Source: Amphiduros pacificus (lineage: Eukaryota > Annelida > Polychaeta > Phyllodocida > Hesionidae). Taken from it: a stretch of 64,000 bases of DNA. The notes under the pieces are model-generated. The model did no database searches. It had not been told where the DNA came from and saw only the letters and a list, made by a program, of their open reading frames with translations. This document shows, piece after piece, positions 48,562-61,000 of this stretch; position 1 is the first letter of the stretch; each line of letters begins with the position of its first letter. A program made the translations under genes and the position numbers. Location: positions 932,501 through 996,500 of the forward strand of contig OX439000.1 of assembly GCA_949316495.1 (NCBI GenBank). The letters run 5' to 3'.

Positions 48562-49228
48562 ATATAGATAAACTCATATGTTCAGACATATACAGAATAT
48601 AACTGTACCCTAAACTTTGTGATTGAATATTGCTACCCATCACATTATCCCATCATAAATAGGAGTTCATACACCTACTGAGTAAGGTAAGTATTGGGCA
48701 CCTTCCCGTTGGGACACTGGAGACATTTCCTTACAGAGTTTGTCCTTTGTTTGTCTATTTAACCATGCCTAACCTTCGAGGACAGCAACAGTGGTCACAG
48801 AAGTAAAAACATTGTACTGGCCACTTTCTGCAAAACTGAATAATCCTGGCAAGCGTATTTCTGGTGATCTCAGGGATATACAGCTAGAATGTAGTAAAGT
48901 ATCATCTGCCAACTAACCCAATTTATTGTAAAACTACCAGTGAACTAGATGCTTCCATGAAAGCTTTCATATTTCTGCCCAAATCTTGACCCACTTGGAT
49001 TAAAATGTAAACATTTCTGCAGATACTCTCAAATTTCTAAATTTCAATATTATTGTAACCAACTCTATATCATTTCAAAAATAAAATAAACGAGTTTTTG
49101 TTGCAACTTTACTTTTAAGGGGGCATTTATGTCAGTGATCCTTATAAATAAATTACTTTTTGATTGTCCATATATTTTCTCTTTTGAGTTTTATAAGTGA
49201 GGAAAGCGTTTTGATACACATTTTAAGC
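48562..49228. other. No recognised feature
   Basis: AT-rich unique DNA between two SINE A copies. Confidence 0.5.
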
Positions 49229-49332
49229 CGCGGGCCGTGATGCAGTTGTCGAGAGCGCAAGCTCCAGCCGTGACGAGACTGATATCATGATGATAATGTT
49301 GAAAGTGATGTAAAGCCCCAAATAAACAAACA
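49229..49332 (+). mobile_element. SINE family A, internally deleted copy
   Basis: The first about 40 bases of the head (cgggccgtgatgcagttg and following) run almost directly into the family 3' end (ataatgttgaaagtgatgta, then ccccaaataaacaaacaa). The B box and most of the body are missing. It is followed immediately by the 16-bp array. Confidence 0.8.
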
Positions 49333-49345
49333 ATATACCTTTTGA

Positions 49346-49842
49346 ATTGTGACAGATTTAGGCATGTGACATTTTATGCTTGTGACATTTTATGCTTGTG
49401 ACATTTTATGCTTGTGACACATTAGGTTTGTGACACATTAGGCTTGTGACACATTTGGTTTGTGACACATTAGGTTTGTGACACATTAGGTTTGTGACTT
49501 ATTAGGATTGTGACTTATTAGGTTTGTAGCACATTATGCTTGTGACACATTAGGCTTGTGACTTATTAGATTTAGCAGATTAGGTTTGTGACATATTTGG
49601 CTTGTGACACATTAGGCTTGTGACACATTAGGCTTGTGACACATTAGGCTTGCGACTTATTAGATATAGCACATTAGGCTTGTGACACATTAAGTTTGTG
49701 ACACATTAGGCTTGTGACTTATTAGATTTAGCACATTAGGCTTGTGACACATAAGGCTTGTGACACATTAGGCTTGTGACACATTACGTTTGCGACACAA
49801 TAGGCTTGCGACTTATTAGATATAGCACATTAGGCTTGTGGT
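49346..49842. repeat. 16-bp minisatellite
   Basis: About 30 units of taggcttgtgacacat, with variants ttatgcttgtgacatt, taggtttgtgacacat and a shortened tagatttagcacat that recurs four times. It starts right after a SINE A tail. Confidence 0.95.
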
Positions 49843-50165
49843 ACTAACAGAATTGTAATCGTTGGGTAGTGAAACTGTGTAAAACATGTTCTTCGTTTGG
49901 TCGCTTTATAAGTTATATCCCAAGGCGGATGACATTTGTATTCTTCCTGCTTCTAGAGGATTATTTGGAGCTAATTCTATATATAAAACATGTGATTCTC
50001 TGAGTAGGTTCTACTCAGATACTCAAAGTGTCAGATATAGTAACAGCTGCGACTGGCAGTACAATAGTATCCTCTCCACTGCGATATCCCTGTCTACGTC
50101 TGAACTCTAAAACACATCCAAATAATATAATGACCTATCCACGGTGTCAATGATAGCTGCAAATG
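49843..50165. other. No recognised feature
   Basis: Unique flank left of the MITE; a 74-codon frame has no motif. Confidence 0.5.
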
Positions 50166-50168
50166 TTA

Positions 50169-50567
50169 GGGGCGATCCATTTGATTTTTGTGGGGTGGGG
50201 TGGGAGATTTTGGAAAAAAAATTTATTCACCCACCCCATCCCAGAAAAAAAAATTATTCATTCACCCTACCAAAGAAAAAAAAATTATTCATCCACCCTA
50301 CCAAAGAAAAAAAAATTATTCATCCACCTCCTTCCAGTTTTTTAGATGGTTTATATTTTGTAGTTTTGTCCTGCCCCGCCCAGTAATTAATGACGGATTG
50401 TTAACAAGAAAAAAAAATTATTCACCCACCCCACACCAGAAAAAAAATTTATTCACCCACCCCACACCAGAAAAAAAAATTATTCATCCACCCTACCAAA
50501 GAAAAAAAATTTATTCATCCAGTACTGCTGTCCCACCCCACCCCACAAAAATCAAATGGATCGCCCC
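50169..50567. mobile_element. PIF/Harbinger-type MITE, 399 bp, perfect 37-bp terminal inverted repeats
   Basis: The left end 50169-50205 begins ggggcgatccatttgatttt and is exactly complementary to 50531-50567. It is flanked on both sides by TTA (50166-50168 and 50568-50570), the 3-bp TWA target duplication expected for PIF/Harbinger transposons. The interior has no coding capacity. Both halves hold several direct copies of an about 30-bp A-run unit (aaaaaaaaattattcatcca style) around a unique middle at about 50335-50400. Short frames through it are artefacts. The perfect arms suggest recent movement by a transposase encoded elsewhere. Confidence 0.9.
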
Positions 50568-50570
50568 TTA

Positions 50571-50931
50571 AGGTTTAACAACTGAACATTGTGTTTATGC
50601 TATCTGGAATCGGTCAGCATCTGAGAAGTTTTACTCTGTCAGAGCGCTATCAAGACCAGTCCAGAATATGTTCAACATTGTTCTAAATCAAAAGTCTAAA
50701 TCTTGAGATGTTAAGACCCTTGGGAGAATAGTAATCCTGCATTTCAGAGATGATCCTGATTATTATTAAATCTCCTCATGTCATCGCGCCTCACGTATAC
50801 AGGTCCATAGAGAGCCGCTATGAACATGTATCAACACATCCATACACATTCCTATCATATATCTACATATACCTATCATATTTCCACATGTAACTTTCAC
50901 ATTTAAACATTTGCCTGTCAACATTAGCAAT
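50571..50931. other. No recognised feature
   Basis: Unique DNA between the MITE and the 33-bp array. Confidence 0.5.
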
Positions 50932-51543
50932 ATACAGACATCTCTTTATGTCCTCCCACTCATTATACAGACATCTCTTTATGTTCCCCCACTCATTATA
51001 CAGACATCTCTTTATGTTCCCCCACTCATGATACAGACATCTCTTTATGTTCCCCCACTCATTATACAGACATCTCTCTATGTTCCCCCACTCATTATAC
51101 AGACATCTCTTTATGTTCCCCCACTCATGATACAGACATCTCTTTATGTTCCCCCACTCATGATACAGATATCTCTTTATGTTCCCCCACTCATTATACA
51201 GACATCTCTTTATGTTCCCCCACTCATTATACAGACATCTCTTTATGTTCCCCCACTCATGATACAGACATCTCTTTATGTTCTCCCACTCATTATACAG
51301 ACATCTCTTTATGTTCCCCCACTCATGATACAGACATCTCTTTATGTTCCCCCACTCATTATACAGACATCTCTCTATGTTCCCCCACTCATTATACAGA
51401 CATCTCTCTATGTTCCCCCACTCATTATACAGACATCTCTCTATGTTCCCCCACTCATTATACAGACATCTCTCTATGTTCCCCCACTCATTATACAAAC
51501 ATCTCCCTATGTCCTCCCACTCGTTATACAGGCATATCCCACT
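50932..51543. repeat. 33-bp minisatellite I
   Basis: About 18 units of 33 bp: acagacatctctttatgttc followed by ccccactcattat. The t/c (ctttatg, ctctatg) and ttat/gata variants are unevenly spread. Frames of 227-285 codons on both strands are artefacts of period 33. Confidence 0.96.
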
Positions 51544-51755
51544 CATTATGCAGACTTCTCTTTATATATATATTGTGTCTATTGTGTCGCAATCCCCTTT
51601 ATATCTATTGACATATTCCCCCTTTATATCTATTGTGTGAAAATTCCCTTTTTATCTATTGTATCATATTTCCCCTTTATATCTATTGTCTCACACTCCC
51701 CCTTTATATATATTGTGTCATATTCCCCTTTTTATCTATTGTGTTGCGATCCTCC
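51544..51755. repeat. Degenerate tandem repeat
   Basis: Loose repeats of tttatatctattgtgtcata followed by ttcccc, about 25-36 bp apart, appended to the 33-bp array. Confidence 0.75.
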
Positions 51756-52114
51756 TTGGTTATTTTAATTACCGTGTTAGACATGTAATGCCAAACGCAC
51801 AATTGCAATAAACAATAAAAACATTCGTCCGCTGTTATTGCTTTCTCTGCCTCTTATTAAATATAATATTTTATTAACATATAGAATGACACTGCATAAT
51901 TTTGTGTGGTATGGGAAATGTATTTGATTTCATTCTTTCATAGCAAGAACTTTTCCTTGAGAGAAAGTTCCTGACATTGGAAAGGTCTAGTCAGAAACGA
52001 TATCCAGTATAATTGATTTATAAGTCAACAATTATTGTGATTGGAGAGCGTTCACACGTTGTTTGGAGGGCCTAACATATAATGACATATATCTTGGCCT
52101 TGGCAGTTGGTTGG
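51756..52114. other. No recognised feature
   Basis: Unique AT-rich DNA. Confidence 0.5.
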
Positions 52115-52855
52115 TTCCTGTAGGCATCCCATCCCGGCATGCCATACCAGGCGGCCGCCTCCCATCCCGGCATGCCATACCACATGGCCGCCTCCCATCA
52201 AGACACACCATACCACGTGGCCACTTTCCATCCCCGCACACCATATCAGGTGGCCACCTCCAATCCTGGCACGCCATACCATATGGCCTCCTCCCATCCC
52301 GGCATGCCATACCAGGCGGCCGCCTCCCATCCCGGCATGCCATACCACATGGCAGCCTCCCATCCCGGCATGCCATACCCCATGGCCTCCTCCCATCCCG
52401 GCACGCCATACCACATGGCCTCCTCCCATCCCGGCATGCCATACCACATGGCCTCCTCCCATCCCGGCATGCCATACCACATGGCCTCCTCCCATCTCGG
52501 CACGCCATACCACATGGCCTCCTCCCATCCCAGCATGCCATACCACATGGCCTCCTCCCATCCCGGCATGCCATACCAGGCGGCCGCCTCCCATCTCGGC
52601 ATGCCATACCACATGGCCTCCTCCCATCTCGGCATGCCATACCACATGGCCTCCTCCCATCTTGGCACGCCATACCACATGGCCTCCTCCCATCCCAGCA
52701 TGCCATACCACATGGCCTCCTCCCATCTCGGCACGCCATACCACATGGCCTCCTCCCATCCCAGCATGCCATACCACATGGCCTCCTCCCATCCCAGCAC
52801 GCAATACCAGGTGGCTGCCTCCCATCCCGGCACTCCATACCAGGCGGCCGCTTCC
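52115..52855. repeat. 33-bp minisatellite II (GC-rich)
   Basis: About 22 units of 33 bp: atgccataccacatggcctc followed by ctcccatcccggc. It has no relation in sequence to the neighbouring 33-bp array. Long frames cross it on both strands because the unit lacks stops; none has a domain. It is much richer in GC than its surroundings. Confidence 0.96.
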
Positions 52856-54384
52856 CCCGCATTACAGCGTACAGAGTCAATGGTGCCAAGCCCCAAGTGA
52901 CCAGCTTCGCGGAGTTGATGTGATCTGGTCCAAACTCAATTGATTTTCTTTCAAGCTGAGTGAGAGGAGAATAGTCCTTTTCGGAGCTCCGGGGAACCCC
53001 GTATTCCTCTATGAGGATGTAGGAGAATTGTAAAGATGTTGTCTACACTGGAAGTGTCAATTTTTCACACCAGCTTGCCTTATTGTTTATTGCCTTATTG
53101 TTTATTGCCTTTGTCTGACCTTGTTCTGTATGACACTAATTTCACTTCTTTTCATACTTCTTAATTTACTTTGACGAGATTGATGTGAAATTCCTTTTTT
53201 TTATAAAAGTAATGAAATAAATGCTACACATAACACATAAACGTTTGTTGAAATATGCAAATTTTAATGATCATTTGGCACGTTCTACTCAGATTTAGAC
53301 ATAATATTTCGCCTTTTTTTAGTCTAATGTAGCGATCTATGATGATCCCTCCGTCTCATCAGAAACACGAATTATATTTGCCTGGAAGCAGTGCTACTGT
53401 ATGGTTGGGAGTATCGATTCTTAATGGCACCACAGAAAATGTCTACTTTAAGTTGTCAACTGTTTTTTTTTCAAACATTACAGACACGTTATCGTCAATG
53501 GGAAACAATGAAATCTGTGGCAGACATACGAATGGTTTTATCACATTTCTCCAAACTAACTACCGACGTCTATAGACTAATGTAGTGGACAACTTGTCGT
53601 GGTAATGGAAAAGAAGTTCACTTTATTAACAGCGTATAGCTGGAGTATGTGAATGTGAATTTGGATGAGGCCATGGCTGGACCATATGGAATGTATCTGG
53701 CTAGGGCCCGCGGCACATAAACGACGTGTACAGGAAAAAATATCCATACAATATTGTCCTAACTAACAAAAGGGTTTATCCATTTTCTACAGAGGTAAAT
53801 CAATATTTCGACAGCGCAAAAAATGATAAATTGAATATGAGGCTTCTCACTGGCATTAGGGTTACGTCAATATTTTACAATTGCATGATAAACAATTATA
53901 ACGAATTCTTAACAGAAATTATTATATTACAAAGTCATGATTCCTAATAGCAATTATAATAATGAAAAGTTCTAATTTCTTTTAATTGTTGCATTCGTGC
54001 ATATCAAACCTACTGGGTTCTGCAAATTACAAGCATTATATGTAATAACCGGAATGAAATCACTTGCATACCACCTACATTAAGCAGAACAATAGGGGCA
54101 AACACTACTCTTCTATTAATTGAGTTGCATTCAACCCACTTGAGCTCTGCATTTAAAGTTTTATTGCAGATATTGATTAAAAACTAAATTATGCCTTTTC
54201 CAGCTGCCATTCATTTCATCTTTTATACAGGTTACCCTTTATGTAATAGATGCAGTTGTACGTTTATATTTCCCTATTATCTCTGGGTAAGGTGTAACTC
54301 TAAGTGCAGGGCATTCCATTAGCTGTAATCCAAGACCGACGCTAGCTTTGCCCGATTCTCATTCTATGTTCATATCATGGTTGT
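52856..54384. other. No recognised feature
   Basis: Unique AT-rich DNA. Frames of 64-78 codons at 53339-53585 and 53726-53947 lack motifs. Confidence 0.5.
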
Positions 54385-55617
54385 AACAGTGGCATAGAGT
54401 GCCACTGGCATAGAGTACCTTATGGAGTGCCCCATGGAATGCCACTGGCATAGAGTGCCCTATGGAGTGCCACTGGCATAGAGTGCCCTATGGAGTGCCC
54501 TATGGAGTGCCACTGGCATAGAGTGCCCTACGGAGTGCCCTATGGAGTGCCACTGGCATAGAGTGCCCTATGGAGTGCCACTGGCATAGAGTGCCATATG
54601 GAGTGTCACTGGCATAGAGTGCCATATGGAATGCCCTATGGAGTGCCACTGGCATAGAGTGCCATATGGAGTGTCACTGGCATAAAGTGCCCTATAAAGT
54701 GCCACTGGCATAGAGTGCCATATGGAGTGCCACTGGCATAGAGTGCCCTACGGAGTGACACTGGCATAGAGTGCCATATGAAGTGCCCTATGGAGTGCCC
54801 TATGGAGTGCCACTGGCATAGAGTACCCTATAAAGTGCCACTGGCATAGAGTGCCCTATGGAGTGCCACTGGCATAGAGTGCCCTACGGAGTGACACTGG
54901 CATAGAGTGCCATATGAAGTGCCCTATGGAGTGCCCTATGGAGTGCCACTGGCATAGAGTGCCCTATGGAGTGCCACTGGCATAGAGTGCCCTATGGAGT
55001 GCCCTATGGAGTGCCACTGGCATAGAGTGCCCTACGGAGTGCCCTATGGAGTGCCACTGGCATAGAGTGCCCTATGGAGTGCCACTGGCATAGAGTGCCA
55101 TATGGAGTGTCACTGGCATAGAGTGCCATATGGAATGCCCTATGGAGTGCCACTGGCATAGAGTGCCATATGGAGTGTCACTGGCATAAAGTGCCCTATA
55201 AAGTGCCACTGGCATAGAGTGCCATATGGAGTGCCACTGGCATAGAGTGCCCTACGGAGTGACACTGGCATAGAGTGCCATATGAAGTGCCCTATGGAGT
55301 GCCCTATGGAGTGCCACTGGCATAGAGTACCCTATAAAGTGCCACTGGCATAGAGTGCCCTATGGAGTGCCACTGGCATAGAGTGCCCTACGGAGTGACA
55401 CTGGCATAGAGTGCCATATGAAGTGCCCTATGGAGTGCCCTATGGAGTGCCACTGGCATAGAGTGCCATATGGAATGCCCTATGGAGTGCCACTGACATA
55501 GAGTGCCCTACGGAGTGCCCTATGGAGTGCCACTGGCATAGAGTGCCATATGGAGTGTCACTGGCATAGAGTGCCCTATAAAGTGCCACTGGCATAGAGT
55601 GCCATATGGAGTGCCAG
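54385..55617. repeat. 28/12-bp composite minisatellite with about 504-bp higher-order unit
   Basis: Units gccactggcatagagtgccc plus tatggagt, with extra short gccctatggagt units inserted. Rare variants recur 504 bp apart (cataaagtgccctataaagt at 54681 and 55185; cggagtgccc at 54531 and 55035). Confidence 0.95.
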
Positions 55618-56843
55618 CTGATGCTAGAGTGCTGCAGACATGGATTATCAGAATGTTATAATCATGAGCTGTCTGCAAACCAAATGATAAAAATAGATTT
55701 GATCTCAGCCATGTGTCTATATATATCATAACTTTATATATATAAACTAAGGGCATGAAAGCTCTTGCTCCACATTTATATCAACCTGATGTTTAAAATC
55801 AGATTAAAAATACTTATGTACATCCTAAAATTTAAAGGATATGATTCATTCAAGGATAAAATAACAAAGCATTTTTTAAAAGGGAAAATTTTACCTTATG
55901 CCTTTTAAAAAGATTTCTTTGATGAAGTTGAAAATTGTGTTCCAAGAGAAATAAGAAAAGACCGGTGATTCAGTGGTGGAACACCCTCTAGATAATATCA
56001 TTCCCTAGGAAAGTTACAAATTTTGCACCCCCTGTTGTTTAATTGGTCATAATATTTGCAAAGAGCAACAAGGCATTGTCACACCCCACTGAGCACAGGA
56101 TTAAAGTATTGTATGGGACACTATTGATTTCCATCATTCCCTCAATTGGATCACAGGCTTTTTGGATTTTTGTACAAGTAATCTCAGATTTGGGCAAAAA
56201 TATTAATTAAGGTAAGGCTAGGTTTAATTTTTAAACACTGAATTTAAGGATTGGATGGCACAGATCAAAAATATCCACACCTCAAGTTCATAAAAGTAAA
56301 AATGATAACTTTATACATGGAATAAAAATGATCTCATCCATGGTTGTGATTTAAGCTTTCATCCCTTTAGTTGTATATGAGTAAAGAGAGAGTTGACATT
56401 GCGTTAAATCACATCACACCATATCGACACTATCTTAGCTTTTCAGATTCCCTATGGTTACAATACCAGCACAGAAGCAAATTGACATTTGGGATTATTG
56501 AAAATTCATGATGTTCGGTACTATGCATGGCGAGGTAGAATCATATACTACCTCTGCCACAATAGGCATGACACTGTCTCAATCTATTCCGCAAGGTCGG
56601 TTGCATAATCCACAGACATGTGCGCAATTGGTGGGCTTATGTGAAACGTATGTGAAGTTTGTTACTTATTCACTTTCACAGTTCTTTAGTCACATTTTTT
56701 TCAAAATCGATAGATGAGGTTTTAAAAATGTCATATTTGCAATATTGTTTTCGAAATGTAATTAGGATGTATTTTGTAATACTTTATATTAATTAAAATC
56801 CTAAAAAATAAAATTGTCAACACATTATATGAAACGAGCAGAA
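55618..56843. other. No recognised feature
   Basis: AT-rich unique DNA. Confidence 0.5.
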
Positions 56844-56937
56844 AAAACCAGCGCAGGTCAATTCAAAGGTAACAAATATTTGGCCACCCCTCAACAGTCA
56901 AAATGTGGTGACCTTTGAATTGACCTGTGCTAGTTTT
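56844..56937. repeat. Compact hairpin with 30-bp arms
   Basis: The left arm 56844-56873 and right arm 56908-56937 are complementary with about three mismatches, around a 34-base loop. The shared core is CAGGTCAATTCAAAGGT. Each arm holds two AGGTCA-like half sites six bases apart. Weak pairing continues outside the arms. It may be a MITE remnant, a pre-miRNA-like hairpin or simply a foldback sequence. No target duplication was found. Confidence 0.7.
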
Positions 56938-57234
56938 ATCTAGCTTTGAATATAATTTAAAAGTTGTATGTATTCCATATTTCTTTCATGAAAAGGTGAC
57001 GTTGTCATGACTATTTTGAAGGTCAGGAGTTCTCATCAATGGCTGCCTGACCAATGTTTGGGTTGTCATCTCGCAGTACATACCATGCATTACTTTGGTG
57101 AGCGAGATGGAATAATGAAGACCAAGCCTTGCAATGAAGTGTCATATGCTTGCCCTGAGGAATTCAAGTAAAATTGTAATTATGTTTGCTGAGTATTCTT
57201 TTATAAATGATTTGCAGCCCTGTGAGACAGGACA

Positions 57235-57518
57235 GGCCGTGGAGCAGTTGGTTAGAGTGCCAGCTTACTAGCACCAGTTCCTCAGTGGTGATCCAAAGGT
57301 CGTGGGTTCGATCCCTGGCCATGCCGAGATTGAACTCATGATTCATTTTCCCACATGAGCTGAGGTCCGTGCCTAAAGGGTTAACTCGTTGTCCTTGTAA
57401 ATCTGTGACCGGGTGGGTTGTCATGTCAAGGACCTGCGACATGACAATTCAGTGAGGCGGCACTATATCTGCTACAAGTAGGTCTCATCAAACCCCAAAC
57501 AAACAAACAAACAATCAA
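57235..57518 (+). mobile_element. Full-length tRNA-derived SINE with (AAAC)n tail, SINE family A
   Basis: A complete SINE of about 284 bp. The tRNA-like head has an A-box-like stretch (gtggagcagttggttagag) and a B box GGTTCGATCCC near 57305. A unique body follows, and the tail is ccccaaacaaacaaacaaac. It is flanked by a direct repeat ACAGGACAG (57227-57235 and 57519-57527), a target-site duplication made by LINE machinery. The antisense strand contains an 92-codon frame across this SINE that is not a gene. Other copies lie at 13867-14168, 16398-16545, 20090-20250, 48321-48561, 49229-49332 and 63806-63834. Confidence 0.92.
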
Positions 57519-57527
57519 ACAGGACAG

Positions 57528-58063
57528 TACATTCTTATAGAATTATAGATATTGTATTTGTACAATCTTAGAATTGTATTTGTACAACTCTAGAATTGAT
57601 TAAGATATTGTTTTACCAGAAATGTACAGATTGTTAGGTGATCCATAAAATTCCTAAATTGTGAAGATTTGCATGAACACAACAATTCCTATTAGCATGG
57701 TTCGCATAGAACATCTTTATAATTTCTACCAATAGTCTGAGGACAACAGCCTGCGATGTCCATCTATTCTGGTTGTCAGTGTGGGAATACTGGTAGGAAT
57801 GTAGTTCATCAGTAGAATAATTCAGCCTTGACTCACAATCAGCGGCCATTAACCTGTGAGACAGGGCAGGTGCAAATCGTTCAAGGTCACAGCAGAAAAT
57901 AGCAACAACAGCCAACACAGGTGACAAACATCAAATATTAAGATCCACCCAAAATCCAGACACTATGTTCTGCCCACACACAGATAACGAACAACAACAG
58001 ACGATATGAATCACACAGCAGACAACAGGGTCTTCTTTTTACAGAGCCAATTAAGTGGACCAC
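57528..58063. other. No recognised feature
   Basis: Unique DNA; a 97-codon minus-strand frame (57634-57927) has no recognised domain. Confidence 0.5.
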
Positions 58064-61000
58064 CCACACAGCAGACAATATGGGCAGACTTCCTAGACAG
58101 CATACAATATGGGCAGACTACCTAGACAGCAGACAGTATGGGCAGACTACCTAAACAGCAGACAATATGGGCAGACTACCTAAACAGCAGACAATATGGG
58201 CAGACTACCTAGACAGCAGACAATATGGGCAGACTACCTAAACAGCAGACAATATGGGCAGACTACCTAGACAGCAGACAATATGGGCAGACTACCTAGA
58301 CAGCATACAATATGGGCAGACTTCCTAGACAGCAGACAATACGGGCAGACTACCTAGACAGCAGACAATATGGGCAGACTACCTAGACAGCAGACAATAT
58401 GGTCTACCTAGACAGCAGACAATATGGGCAGACTACCTAGACAGCAGACAATAAGGGCAGACTACCTAAACAGCAGACAATATGGTCTACCTCAACAGCA
58501 GAAAATACGGTCTACCTCAACAGCAGATAATAAGGTCTACCTCAACAGCAGACAATACGGTCTACCTCAACAGCAGACAATACGGTCTACCTCAACAGCA
58601 GAAAATACGGTCTACCTAAACAGCTGACAATACGGTCTACCTAGACAGCAGACAATACGGTCTACCTAAACAGCAGACAATACGGTCTACCTAGAAAATA
58701 GACAATATGGTCAACCTAAACAGCAGACAAAACGGTCTACCTAAACAGCAGACAATACGGTCAACCTGGACAGCAGACAATACGGTCTACCTAAACAGCA
58801 GACAATACGGTCTACCTAGAAAATAGACAATATGGTCAACCTGGACAGCTGGCAATAAGGTCTACCTAAACAGCTGACAATAAGGTCTACCTAAACAGCT
58901 GACAATACGGTCTACCTAAACAGCAGACAATACAGTCTACCTAAACAGCAGACAATATGGTCAACCTGGACAGCAGACAATACGGTCAACCTAGACAGCA
59001 GACAATACAGTCTACCTAAACAGCAGACAATAAGGTCTACCTAAACAGCAGACAATATGGTCTACCTAAACAGCAGACAATACGGTCAACCTGGACAGCA
59101 GACAATACGGTCTACCTAAACAGCAGACAATATGGTCCACCTAAACAGCAGACAATACGGTCTACCTGGAAAATAAACAATATGGTCAACCTGGACAGCT
59201 GACAATAAGGTCTACCTAAACAGCAGACAATAAGGTCTACCTAAACAGCAGACAATACGGTCTACCTAAACAGCAGACAATACGGTCAACCTGGACAGCT
59301 GAAAATAAGGTCTACCTAAACAGCAGACAATAAGGTCTACCTAAACAGCAGACAATACGGTCTACCTAAACAGCAGACATGGGCTGACTTCCTAAACAGC
59401 AGACAATAAGGCAGACTACCTAGACAGCAGACAATATGGTCTACCTAAACAGCAGACAGTATGGTCTACCTCAACAGCAGACAATACGGTCTACCTCAAC
59501 AGCAGACAATACGGTCTACCTCAACAGCAGACAATACGGTCTACCTAGACAGCAGACAATACAGTCTACCTAGAAAATAGACAATATGGTCAACCTGGAT
59601 AGCTGACAATCAGGTCTACCTTAACAGCAGACAATACGGTCTACCTAAACAGCAGACATGGGCTGACTTCCTAAACAGCAGACAATAAGGCAGACTACCT
59701 AGACAGCAGACAATATGGTCTACCTCAACAGCAGACAGAATGGTCTACCTCAACAGCAGACAATACGGTCTACCTCAACAGCAGACAATACGGTCTACCT
59801 CAACAGCAGACAATACAGTCTACCTAGAAAATAGACAATATGGTCAACCTGGATAGCTGACAATCAGGTCTACCTTAACAGCAGACAATACGGTCTACCT
59901 AAACAGCAGACATGGGCTGACTTCCTAAACAGCAGACAATATGGGCAGACTACCTAAACAGCAAACAATATGGGCAGACTACCTAGACAGCAGACAATAC
60001 GGTCAACCTGGACAGCAGACATGGTCTACCTCAACAGCAGACAATACGGTCTACCTCAACAGCAGACAATACGGTCTACCTAAACAGCTGACAATATGGT
60101 ATACCTAAACAGCAGACAATACGGTATACCTAAACAGCAGACCATACGGTCTACCTAGAAAATGGAAAATATGGTCAACCTGGACAGCAGACAATACGCT
60201 CTACCTATACAGTAGACAATACGGTCTACCTATTCAGTAGACAATAAGGTCAACCTAGACAGCAGACAATAAGGTCTACTTAGAGAGTAGACCTACCAGG
60301 ACAACAGATAATACGGTCTACCTAAAGAGCTGACAATACGGTCTACCTAAACAGCAGACAATACGGTCTACCTAAACAGCTGACTATACGGTCTACCTAG
60401 ACAGCAAACAATGTGGTCTACCGAAACAGCTGACAATACGGTCTACCTAAACAGCTGACTATACGGTCTACCTAGATAGCAAACAATGTGGTCTACCGAA
60501 ACAGCAGACAATATGGTCAACCTAAACAGCAGACAATATGGTATACCTAAACAGCAGACAATATGTATACCTAAACAGCTGACTATACGGTCTACCTAGA
60601 TAGCAGACAATGTGGTCTACCGAAACAGCAGACAATACAGTCAACCTAAACAGCAGACAATATGGTATACCTAAACAGCAGACAATACGTATACCTAAAC
60701 ATCAGACAATACGGTCTACCTAGACAGCAGACAATACAGTCAACCTAGACAGCAGACAATACAGTCAACCTAGACAGCAGACAATACGGTCTACCAGGAC
60801 AACAAACAATACGGTCTACCTAAACAGCAGACAATGCGGTTTACCTAGACAGCAGACAATGCAGTCAACCTAGACAGCTGACAAAACAGTCAACCTAGAC
60901 AGCAGACAATACAGTCAACCTAGACAGCAGATAATATGGTCAACCTAGACAGCAGACAATACGGTCAACCTAGACAGCAGACAATACGGTCAACCTAGAC

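Noticed and set aside
50863-52943. Frames of 216-286 codons on both strands
   Set aside because: All coincide with the two 33-bp arrays; multiple overlapping frames are equally open.
57164-57442. 92-codon minus-strand frame starting MSQVLDMTTHPVTD, and its relative at 13969-14181
   Set aside because: Both are translations of SINE family A.
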